A stretch of 5,863 nucleotides of DNA from Gemmatimonadota bacterium (GTDB lineage Bacteria > Latescibacterota > UBA2968), in the NCBI GenBank assembly GCA_002714465.1, contig PAXL01000020.1, positions 1 through 5,863 on the forward strand, given 5' to 3'. Below, in pieces: positions 1 through 5,654 of the stretch (positions are counted from its first letter, which is position 1; every line of letters starts with the position of its first letter). The position numbers and the translations under genes are program-made. Under the pieces are notes generated by a model that saw only the letters and a program-made list of their open reading frames with translations, did not search any database and was not told the DNA's origin.

Positions 1-878
1 AGCATCCAGCGTTCTCAGACACGACAGTCTGCTACGAAGACTGGAGGGAGATGCTCGACAAGGAGTCCCTGGACATCGTCTCAGTCTGCCGACCCTACCC
101 GATGAACACCGAGGCTTCGATCGAGGCCTTGCAGAGAAACATCCACGTAATTAGTGAGAAGCCGGTTGCTACATCGCTCGAGAATCTGGATCGGCTCGAA
201 GCGGCAATTCAGTCGAGTGAAGCACGATTAACTGCAATGTTCGGGATGCGTTATACGCCTGCCTTGCAGGCATTGCACAAGAGCGTCTCCTCGGGAGCGA
301 TCGGTACACCCGTGCTCGCATCCGGGCAGAAGTCGTACAAATTCGGGACCCGTCCCGAGTTCTTCCGCCACAGAGAAACCTATGGAGGATCGATCCTCTG
401 GGTCGCGATCCACGCGGTCGATTTCATGCGGTGGGTTGGTGGGTTCGAATACACACAGGTGGCAGCGCTCCACGGAAACACAGTCAAGACCGAGTATCCC
501 GGGTGCGAGGATACAGGCGGAATCCTTTTCCAGCTGTCGAACGGGGGAACGGGAATCGTCAGCCTGGACTATCTCAGACCGTCAAGCGCGGGCACGCACG
601 GAGACGACCGGCTCCGGATCGTTGGATCGGAGGGCGTCGTCGAGATGACCGATTCCGGGGCTCGGGCGACGATGATTCGGGAAGGCACGGAAACCGTCGA
701 CCTACCCCTGAACAAACCGGGCAACCTACTCATCGATCTAGTAGGCGAACTCCGTGGTGAAAGCACACACATCATCGCCTCAAACGAAAGCACTTATGTC
801 ACGAGGATCTGTCTGCTGGCGAGGGATGCGGCTGACCGGAACGAAATCTTGCCCATCCCAGCGCCACAACCCATTTAG
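1..878 (+). CDS. Gfo/Idh/MocA family NAD(P)-dependent oxidoreductase, 5' end outside window
   Basis: The frame is open from the left edge (first whole codon at base 3) to TAG at 876-878, giving 291 visible codons. The ATG at base 51 is internal: the 16 codons before it already fit the family (CYEDWREMLDKESLDIVSV corresponds to the usual 'y-x-D-x-x-eML-x-x-x-x-lDiV-x-V' end of the Rossmann fold). The nucleotide-binding GxGxxG stretch is therefore off the window. Numbering from the first visible codon, the cofactor/active-site motif SEKPVA is at about 51-56, with the conserved Lys of EKP. The second-domain signature GGSILWVAIHAVDFMRW is at about 128-144, with the His and Asp of the H-x-x-D pair present. 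The remainder is the alpha/beta substrate domain. Members oxidise or reduce sugars, inositols or related polyols in the cytoplasm; the substrate cannot be told from sequence. The gene converges on the peptidase gene with an 82-base gap in which I see no convincing terminator, only the short palindrome GAGCGCTC at 951-958. Confidence 0.93.
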   Translation, partial: HPAFSDTTVCYEDWREMLDKESLDIVSVCRPYPMNTEASIEALQRNIHVISEKPVATSLENLDRLEAAIQSSEARLTAMFGMRYTPALQALHKSVSSGAIGTPVLASGQKSYKFGTRPEFFRHRETYGGSILWVAIHAVDFMRWVGGFEYTQVAALHGNTVKTEYPGCEDTGGILFQLSNGGTGIVSLDYLRPSSAGTHGDDRLRIVGSEGVVEMTDSGARATMIREGTETVDLPLNKPGNLLIDLVGELRGESTHIIASNESTYVTRICLLARDAADRNEILPIPAPQPI

Positions 879-960
879 GGCGTAAAGCGCAAGGCAGAAA
901 GCAGTCGACACATTCTTCGATCACCTCTCCTTACTCTCTGCTCCAACCATGAGCGCTCTA

Positions 961-2097
961 TTATTTCTGGGGTACGATCTCAAGCGGATATTCAGAAAGG
1001 TTCTCTACACCGTCTTCCGTGATTTGGAACGTGTTCTCGAGGCGGACACCATGGTTGAGATCGTCGTTGTAGGCACCCGGTTCACAAGAGAAGACATTCC
1101 CGACCTCAAAGATCCCTTCTCGATCCCGATTCAGATCCGGCATCTCGTGCGGTCGGATCCCAACAGCGTGCCCCGCGTGGTGGATCAGCCCGATGTCCGA
1201 AAATTCGGGAAGTTCACGAATCCGCGAGTCGATCATGTTGAACAGCTCTGTTCCTTTTTCGCCAGGCTTCACAACCCTCGGCACGTCCTCCAGAATCCCT
1301 TTGATGTGATCAAAAACTCGCACCTGAAGGTCCGTAGGGTTCCCATCTACAGCCCACGTCCGACACAAATCGGACCAGTATCCATGGTAGGCGGTGTGCG
1401 CATCGATAATGTAGAGTTGCCCAGCCTCAATCGTCTTGTCGCGTGCCCATCCACCCAACTCGGCGCATCGGTAATCACCGCCGTGAAAAATGTTCTCGCC
1501 GACCTTGGCCCGCGCCGCCAGTTGACCGGCTGAAAGAACTTCGAGCTCGTTTACGCCCGGCGCAATAGCCTTCTGGGCGGCGGTATACGCAGCTAGCCCC
1601 GCTCTTGCCGCTGTCCTGAGAAGCTCGATCTCGTCAGGATCTTTTCGCTTCTGCATATCCGAGAGGATGGCATCAAGACCAATCCATTCATCCGGCGAAA
1701 CAGCCCGGTCGAACGTGTCGGCAATCAGCTTTGGCATGCTCTCCTCCTGCCAGCCCATTCGGTCGACGTGCTGTGCCCCCGTCAGTTTCTTCGCGACCAT
1801 CTGGTTCAGAAGAACCATTGGATCGGGATTCATTGTGTAAAGTACGTTCGGCGGATAGATGATCCGCTCGTCGACGACCCCAACACCGTCGTCTGTGTGT
1901 GCAGCAAGCCAGGATCTCCCTGAAGTCTCGAAATACAGAACTGCAGGAAATAGAAAGTTCGGGTAATCGCACAGAAGGAGACCAGTCAGGTAATAAATCT
2001 CTCTTCGATCCGTTATCACGGCCGCATCTATCCCTCCTTCGGCCAGTCGTGACCTAAATCGCTCTTGGCGCTCTCGACTCCCTTCAAGCGTCAACAT
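961..2097 (-). CDS. M24 family metallopeptidase (Xaa-Pro dipeptidase/aminopeptidase-like)
   Basis: This intact 378-residue protein has the two-domain layout of prolidase/aminopeptidase P. Residues 1-145 form a creatinase-like N-terminal domain, and about 155-375 the pita-bread catalytic domain. All five metal ligands of the M24 family can be placed: D232 and D243 (YIIDAHTAYHGYWSDLCRTW, the D-x10-D spacing), H310 in HHAGHAVG, E339 in SCEPG and E354 in RLENTF. H317 in RPHEMP is the conserved second-shell/substrate His. The spacings (67, 29 and 15 residues) are close to those of short archaeal and bacterial prolidases. An intact di-metal site argues for a peptidase rather than creatinase, which lacks the metals. 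The family releases residues N-terminal to proline, usually from di- or oligopeptides, in the cytoplasm; there is no signal peptide. The ATG at 2095-2097 is well supported by a Shine-Dalgarno sequence 7 bases upstream. The gene appears monocistronic, diverging from the beta-helix unit. Its link to the neighbouring carbohydrate genes is not evident. Confidence 0.95.
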   Translation of the reverse strand: MLTLEGSRERQERFRSRLAEGGIDAAVITDRREIYYLTGLLLCDYPNFLFPAVLYFETSGRSWLAAHTDDGVGVVDERIIYPPNVLYTMNPDPMVLLNQMVAKKLTGAQHVDRMGWQEESMPKLIADTFDRAVSPDEWIGLDAILSDMQKRKDPDEIELLRTAARAGLAAYTAAQKAIAPGVNELEVLSAGQLAARAKVGENIFHGGDYRCAELGGWARDKTIEAGQLYIIDAHTAYHGYWSDLCRTWAVDGNPTDLQVRVFDHIKGILEDVPRVVKPGEKGTELFNMIDSRIRELPEFSDIGLIHHAGHAVGIRPHEMPDLNRDREGIFEVGNVFSCEPGAYNDDLNHGVRLENTFQITEDGVENLSEYPLEIVPQK

Positions 2098-2104
2098 GGT
2101 GCAT

Positions 2105-2109
2105 CTCCT
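2105..2109 (-). promoter_or_regulatory. Ribosome binding site of the M24 peptidase gene
   Basis: On the minus strand the sequence reads CAGGAGATGCACC immediately before the ATG, so AGGAG lies 7 bases upstream of the start codon. This is the clearest Shine-Dalgarno match in the window and fixes the start at 2097. Confidence 0.8.
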
Positions 2110-2163
2110 GACATTGACGAGTTTCTAAATTAGGCTTACCAATAGCCCGTGAATTGGCGCTTG

Positions 2164-2191
2164 AAGATAGGTCCAGGATATGTCACGTCAA
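2164..2191 (-). promoter_or_regulatory. Possible sigma70-type promoter for the M24 peptidase gene
   Basis: On the minus strand TTGACG (2186-2191, five of six consensus bases) is followed after 16 bases by TATCTT (2164-2169, four of six). It would give a leader of roughly 60 bases before the ATG. The -10 match is weak and housekeeping promoter rules for this organism are unknown, so this is tentative. Confidence 0.25.
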
Positions 2192-2218
2192 GCGAACCCG
2201 GTGGCCTAGAAAGGGCTT

Positions 2219-2541
2219 ATGCCGAGCAAGATCGTTCGCGTTGCAGTCGTCGAGACCGGGACCGAGAAGCCGAATAGCAGAGCGTTCTCCAGCATCGGAC
2301 AGAGAAGTCGCCGCGCTCTGTGATCTGGATAAAGAGCGAATGGACGCGGTCGCGTGTCTGAACCCTCTGACGCTCTACAAGATTGATCACAACATATCAG
2401 TCCTTACTGCCACGTGGCAGTAAGGAAAGCTGGGACAGGATCGCCGCTCACGTTATCGAATGCATACGCTTCAGTAAACCGTATGAGTCGCTGATTCTCC
2501 CCGGACTAATTATCCAACGGATGAATGTAGCTACTGCTTAA
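2219..2541 (+). pseudogene. Decayed Gfo/Idh/MocA oxidoreductase: N- and C-terminal remnants only
   Basis: From ATG 2219 the frame reads MPSKIVRVAVVETGTE, the usual first strand and nucleotide-binding loop of Gfo/Idh/MocA enzymes, but with Glu where the first Gly of GxG is expected. One surplus base near 2264-2268 then shifts the frame. In the next frame, from about 2268, it continues SRIAERSPASDREVAALC and DLDKERMDAVA (to about 2354), matching the family's 'E-V-x-x-x-A-l-C-D-x-d-x-e-R' segment. After about 2360 the similarity stops. A third frame (2371-2541) then gives SWDRIAAHVIECIRFSKPY followed by ESLILPGLIIQRM, like the family's C-terminal 'h-x-i-e-c-I-r-x-g-k-p-x-x-x-x-x-x-G-l-x-x-q-r' helix pair, and stops at TAA 2539-2541. 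About 100 residues remain of the usual 330-380, so most of the catalytic domain is gone. The N-terminal assignment is strong and the C-terminal one moderate. A very small functional protein is unlikely because three frames are needed. Confidence 0.7.
2401..2426. repeat. Perfect 26-bp palindrome
   Basis: The left arm TCCTTACTGCCAC (2401-2413) is followed directly by its exact reverse complement GTGGCAGTAAGGA (2414-2426), with CACGTG at the centre. All 13 base pairs match and there is no spacer; flanking bases do not extend the symmetry. Under equal base use the chance of a 13-pair perfect palindrome at any one centre is 4 to the power -13, so it is not expected in a window this size. It lies 175 bases before the beta-helix start and about 300 before the peptidase start, inside the decayed oxidoreductase between its two recognisable ends. 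It could be a dimeric regulator's operator, a hairpin (no T-tract follows, so not a typical intrinsic terminator), or a scar of rearrangement. I found no second copy in the window. Confidence 0.95.
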
Positions 2542-2601
2542 GAGCGTGGAGTTCGAAAAGGAAGTCAGGAAACGCATCTGATCATCGAATGCTGGAAGCT
2601 T

Positions 2602-3813
2602 ATGAGAGGTCAAACAAACATCCGAGTATCCGCAGGCATCAGTGGTTCGGACCTGAACGGGAACGACAACCGCATCCTGCAAGCGGCTATCGACTATGTC
2701 GCATCTTTCGGCGGGGGAACGGTCGAGATAGGGCCGGGTCGTTACACCATGTACGATTCACTTCACCTGCGTTCACACGTGAACGTGATCGGCTCCGGTG
2801 AAGAGACCGTGCTCGTCAAGGCCCCGGCCGCAATAAGCAATCTTGTTCTCGACGGAGACTATGGTGAGGAGCAGGTGACGCTGGAATCGCCAGAGAGTTT
2901 CAAGGTGGGACACGGGATCACCGTGACCGACGACAGATCTGGAGGGTTCCACACGATCGTCGGCACTATCCTATGGCAGGACGAAGATGTCTTTGGTGTG
3001 AGTAAACCAATGGCCGGAGACTACATGGTCGCGAACAACGCTCGCGCGGCCTCCACGTTCCCCGTCGTCAGTGGTTACCACATCGAAGGCGTCTCGATCA
3101 AAGGGCTCACCATCGAGGGCAGCAAAGACGCGAACCCCTATCTGACCGGTTGCCGTGGTGCCGGAATCTTCCTTTATCGCGGTCACGGAACGCGCATCCT
3201 GAACTGTCGTGTCCTCGACTACTCAGGCGACGGAATCAGCTTCCAACAGAGCCACAATGTCACCCTCGAAGCCTGCACCTGCCGCGGAAACACTCACCTA
3301 GGACTTCATCCAGGTAGCGGGAGCGAGTCTCCGACAATCCGCTACTGCACGTCCGAAGATAACGGGCAAATCGGGCTTTTCCTCTGCTGGCGTGTCAAGT
3401 TTGGTAAATTTGAGAACAACAAGCTGTTGGACAACGGGGTCACCGGTATCTCGATCGGTCATAAGGACACGGATAACACGTTCCGCAACAACCGATGCTG
3501 TGGGAACGGCACTCAGGGCGTCCTCTTCCGTAACGAGTCCGAGCCGATGGCCGCTCACCGCAACTACTTCGAGCAGAACGACATACTAGACAATGGGAAT
3601 GATAAGGAAGGTTACGGAGTTCGTGTGCTCGGCGAAACAAAGGAGCTCGCCTTTGCCAGCAACCGAATCGGGAACGAGTCGACAAGGCGTCAGCAATACG
3701 GCTTTTACGTCGGCGAGAAGGCCGGCCCCCTCGTTCTCGCGAACAACGAACTTCTAAACCATATCGAATCCGATGTTCACTACGAGAACGAAGCGCTCAA
3801 TCCGGCGATTTAG
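2602..3813 (+). CDS. Right-handed parallel beta-helix repeat protein, pectate-lyase-like fold
   Basis: The 403-residue product begins with the cap typical of pectate-lyase-superfamily proteins. NDNRILQAAIDYVASFGGGT (21-40) is followed by VEIGPGRYTMYDSLHLRSHV and NVIGSGEETVL (to about 71), the 'Q-A-A-i-d-x-G-G-G-x-V-x-i-p-x-G-x-Y' pattern. Residues about 85-160 form an inserted beta-rich segment. From about 160 to 395 there are repeated coils of roughly 22-25 residues with G-I/G-L turns and Asn ladders, for example GAGIFLYRGHGTRILNCRVL, GDGISFQQSHNVTLEACTC and TGISIGHKDTDNTFRNNRC. Such folds bind, cleave or epimerise polysaccharides; no lyase catalytic triad or calcium site can be assigned, so activity is open. 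There is no signal peptide or membrane segment, and there are eight Cys between 184 and 300, consistent with a reducing cytoplasm. The ATG at 2602 is the first start after the in-frame TAA at 2539-2541; its ribosome binding site is weak (GGAAG only 3 bases away). The 3' end overlaps the next gene by 41 bases. Confidence 0.9.
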   Translation: MRGQTNIRVSAGISGSDLNGNDNRILQAAIDYVASFGGGTVEIGPGRYTMYDSLHLRSHVNVIGSGEETVLVKAPAAISNLVLDGDYGEEQVTLESPESFKVGHGITVTDDRSGGFHTIVGTILWQDEDVFGVSKPMAGDYMVANNARAASTFPVVSGYHIEGVSIKGLTIEGSKDANPYLTGCRGAGIFLYRGHGTRILNCRVLDYSGDGISFQQSHNVTLEACTCRGNTHLGLHPGSGSESPTIRYCTSEDNGQIGLFLCWRVKFGKFENNKLLDNGVTGISIGHKDTDNTFRNNRCCGNGTQGVLFRNESEPMAAHRNYFEQNDILDNGNDKEGYGVRVLGETKELAFASNRIGNESTRRQQYGFYVGEKAGPLVLANNELLNHIESDVHYENEALNPAI

Positions 3814-5323
3814 CCGCAAGGGCTTGGTCTTATTCGTAGCGCTTTCGGTCTTTGGACTCGCCCGAGCCCAGAACACTGACACACCCTCGGGTCTCGAACG
3901 GGCGAACCGAATCCTCAACACCTGGGTCAGCCGCAAGGACACGAATACGAGCCTGATCGTCGACGAGGACGACCGTTGGTCTGTCCGCACGACGGCCGCA
4001 AGCCTCTATCCCGCCATGGTCCTTATGGCTTGGCTCACCAACCTAGGACTCTACGACGGTCTTTTGGCAGAGACCCTTAAGGACGAACGCAGACTGACCA
4101 CGCGGCTCTCGGTCTTCCCCGACGACTACCATACCAAAAACGCCAGCTTTTCACGGTCTTCTCGCAATGAAGAGGAGATCCTAATCAACGCATCTGCGTA
4201 CGCTAACGGCCTCGCTCTTGTCGCCACCCACACAGGACACGGCCGGTGGACCGACAGACTGCGCGGAATCGTCGATGCTCTGTTCCTCCAGGCAAGCGTC
4301 GAAACGGAGTATGCCGAAGGACCGCTACCATCTAGCAATCTCCGGGTCACTGGAAGGATAATGAAGACGCTTCCGCTGTTGGCGGATTTGTTCACCGATG
4401 AGGGCTATCTCTACTACGCTCGCCGAATCGCAGATGCCTACTGTGTGGGGGTCATGCCCAAGAATGGCGGACTACCGGCGGAGCGATGGGATTTTGAGGA
4501 TGACAGCGCGCACGCCTCATCACTGATCCTTGAGGACTCCGGTGTCGCCTTTTTAGAAGGGCTCGTGGAGCTCTATGCAGTGGAAGTCAGAGACGGTACA
4601 GCACGGTCGGCCATATATCGTCCGATGCTGTCCGCCATGTTCGACGTCCTCCTACAACACGGCCTCAAGGACAACGGGCGATTCTACCGCCGGCTTCAGC
4701 CCGACAGCCGCGGCGGATACTCGATCGACCGGAAGCGGGAATCGCCACATACGATCAGGATTCTTCTAACGACCCATCGCTACGGTCGGTTGAGCGGCAA
4801 CGAAACATATGTGAACGCAGCACAGTCCGCTCTTGAGCGCTACCGACCGGCAAACAACTCGGAACACATCACGGCCTTCTCGTCACTTTTGAGTGCCGTG
4901 ACACTCGCTCCCCCACTCAAGTCTCTTGTCGAGGTCGTCCCCAATCGCCCCAGAAACAATGTCACTGATGCAGAGATGCTTCGAGCACTGATCGCCCATC
5001 ATCTCCATCTAACTGCGGGCGTCCGGGCACATCCGTGGAGACCCGATCTTCGCCTACTGAGCGAGACGGATGGGAAACGACTCAGGGTCGACCTTCGCAC
5101 CTCAGAGCCGTGGGAAGGCTACCTTTATCTCCCCCTTGTTGGGGGACGAATCAAGCCGTTCGAGATCGATCCCGTCGAGCGCTACCGGATCACATCCAGC
5201 CTCACCCGAGGACGGGCGGCCTGGGATGGCGGACTCCTGAACTCTGGGCTCCGCGCGAGATTCAATCAGGCACTCACCCTTCGCATCGAATCCATCGCAT
5301 CGGGCCCGGTCGAAGCACCCTGA
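3773..5323 (+). CDS. Exported protein, probable alpha/alpha-toroid (six-hairpin glycosidase-like), unknown activity
   Basis: I do not recognise a named family. The 516-residue protein starts with a signal peptide: basic residues 5-16 (RTKRSIRRFSRK), hydrophobic core 17-29 and a type I cleavage site ARA|QN after residue 32. There is no lipobox and no good twin-arginine motif. Residues about 40-360 are almost entirely amphipathic helices with glycine-rich turns, for example TLPLLADLFTDEGYLYYARR, NGGLPAERWDFED, SGVAFLEGLVELYAVE and NGRFYRRLQPDSRGGYS. Paired helices and conserved W/Y/D/E residues at turns suggest an (alpha/alpha) toroid as in six-hairpin glycosidases, polysaccharide lyases and epimerases. 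Residues about 430-508 are beta-rich (KRLRVDLRTSEPWEGYLYLP, ALTLRIES), suggesting a C-terminal beta-sandwich. The catalytic residues cannot be named. ATG 3773 overlaps the beta-helix gene by 41 bases and lacks a Shine-Dalgarno, so coupled translation is likely. The TTG at 3824 is a worse start because it removes the basic part of the signal peptide. Confidence 0.85.
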   Translation: MFTTRTKRSIRRFSRKGLVLFVALSVFGLARAQNTDTPSGLERANRILNTWVSRKDTNTSLIVDEDDRWSVRTTAASLYPAMVLMAWLTNLGLYDGLLAETLKDERRLTTRLSVFPDDYHTKNASFSRSSRNEEEILINASAYANGLALVATHTGHGRWTDRLRGIVDALFLQASVETEYAEGPLPSSNLRVTGRIMKTLPLLADLFTDEGYLYYARRIADAYCVGVMPKNGGLPAERWDFEDDSAHASSLILEDSGVAFLEGLVELYAVEVRDGTARSAIYRPMLSAMFDVLLQHGLKDNGRFYRRLQPDSRGGYSIDRKRESPHTIRILLTTHRYGRLSGNETYVNAAQSALERYRPANNSEHITAFSSLLSAVTLAPPLKSLVEVVPNRPRNNVTDAEMLRALIAHHLHLTAGVRAHPWRPDLRLLSETDGKRLRVDLRTSEPWEGYLYLPLVGGRIKPFEIDPVERYRITSSLTRGRAAWDGGLLNSGLRARFNQALTLRIESIASGPVEAP

Positions 5324-5425
5324 TTACGGGAATACCGGCTCTGTTCAACCGTTCACGCAGTGTGCCAAAACTCTCATTGACGCAGTAGTCACAGGACAAT
5401 GCCTTGCTTCCTGTGGATCGAGTGA

Positions 5426-5650
5426 TCCAGTTCAGCCCGAGACCAACCCACCCGTCCCTCACCTGATTTGAACCCTCCCCCGTCATCGATCGTCATACCC
5501 ACGCTTACGATCGGTCTCGACACGACCTGGAGCGTGCCGTTCAACCCCTAGGGATGGTTGTGGATCTCTGAGAGTTAAGGAGTCATCTCTACGGTCAACC
5601 CATCGAATGGTGAACGAACAGAGGTCACGGTCCTGACCGATGTCGTGGAG
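5426..5650 (+). pseudogene. Possible remnant of a BACON/Ig-like repeat domain, two in-frame stops
   Basis: One + strand frame carries TAG at 5549-5551 and TAA at 5576-5578. Ignoring these, it reads LTIGLDTTWSVPFNP, stop, GWLWISES, stop, GVISTVNPSNGERTEVTVLTD. This follows the order of elements in BACON and related bacterial Ig-like domains: a W-x-V strand, then W-L-x-I-S, a Ser-Gly turn, a P-x-x-G-x-x-T-x-V-T-V strand and a terminal D. Each stop is one substitution from a sense codon (for instance TAA from TCA, Ser, which would restore an S-G turn). Such domains occur in secreted, often carbohydrate-related proteins. After about 5650 the pattern is lost and other frames do not clearly continue it. 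The match is by eye over about 50 residues, so it may be chance. Confidence 0.3.
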
Positions 5651-5654
5651 ATCC

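Larger units (their letters stand above)
2098..2601. other. Divergent intergenic region containing gene remnant and palindrome
   Basis: These 504 bases lie between the start codons of the divergent peptidase and beta-helix genes and contain no intact gene. They hold the peptidase ribosome binding site and a weak minus-strand promoter, both on the left. To the right are the eroded Gfo/Idh/MocA remnant and the 26-bp palindrome. The reading frame of the remnant's C-terminal piece is the same as that of the beta-helix gene and is separated from it by the TAA at 2539-2541. I see no convincing promoter for the beta-helix gene. TAATTA near 2506-2511 resembles a -10 element but has no matching -35 at the right distance. 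Confidence 0.7.

Noticed and set aside
949..1533. A 194-codon + strand frame
   Set aside because: It lies opposite the well-supported M24 peptidase with all catalytic motifs on the minus strand; it is an antisense shadow.
2154..2423. An 89-codon + strand frame with a TTG start
   Set aside because: Only its middle part (about 2268-2354) is protein-like, and that matches the shifted N-terminal piece of Gfo/Idh/MocA. The start region and the end, which runs into the palindrome, are not; it is treated as part of the pseudogene.
2515..2601. Similar short strings CGGATGAATGTAGCT and CGAATGCTGGAAGCT, read as a duplicated oxidoreductase C-terminus
   Set aside because: The match is only partial over about 15-20 bases; it is not enough to claim a duplication.
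3797..3826. Twin-arginine export signal in the toroid protein (RRFSRKG)
   Set aside because: The hydrophobic residue positions do not fit the S-R-R-x-F-L-K pattern; an ordinary Sec signal explains the sequence.
3824..3826. TTG as alternative start of the toroid gene
   Set aside because: It would remove the overlap but also the basic N-region of an otherwise well-formed signal peptide.
5414..5429. Hairpin TGGATC-GAGT-GATCCA after the toroid gene as a terminator
   Set aside because: The stem is only 6 bp and no run of T follows on either strand, so an intrinsic terminator is not supported.
5274..5486. A 70-codon minus-strand frame
   Set aside because: It overlaps the 3' end of the toroid gene, has no recognisable composition or motif, and has no clear ribosome binding site.
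5542..5560. Imperfect palindrome around CCCTAGGG flanked by CAACC/GGTTG
   Set aside because: It is short and imperfect, overlaps the possible decayed domain, and may well be chance.
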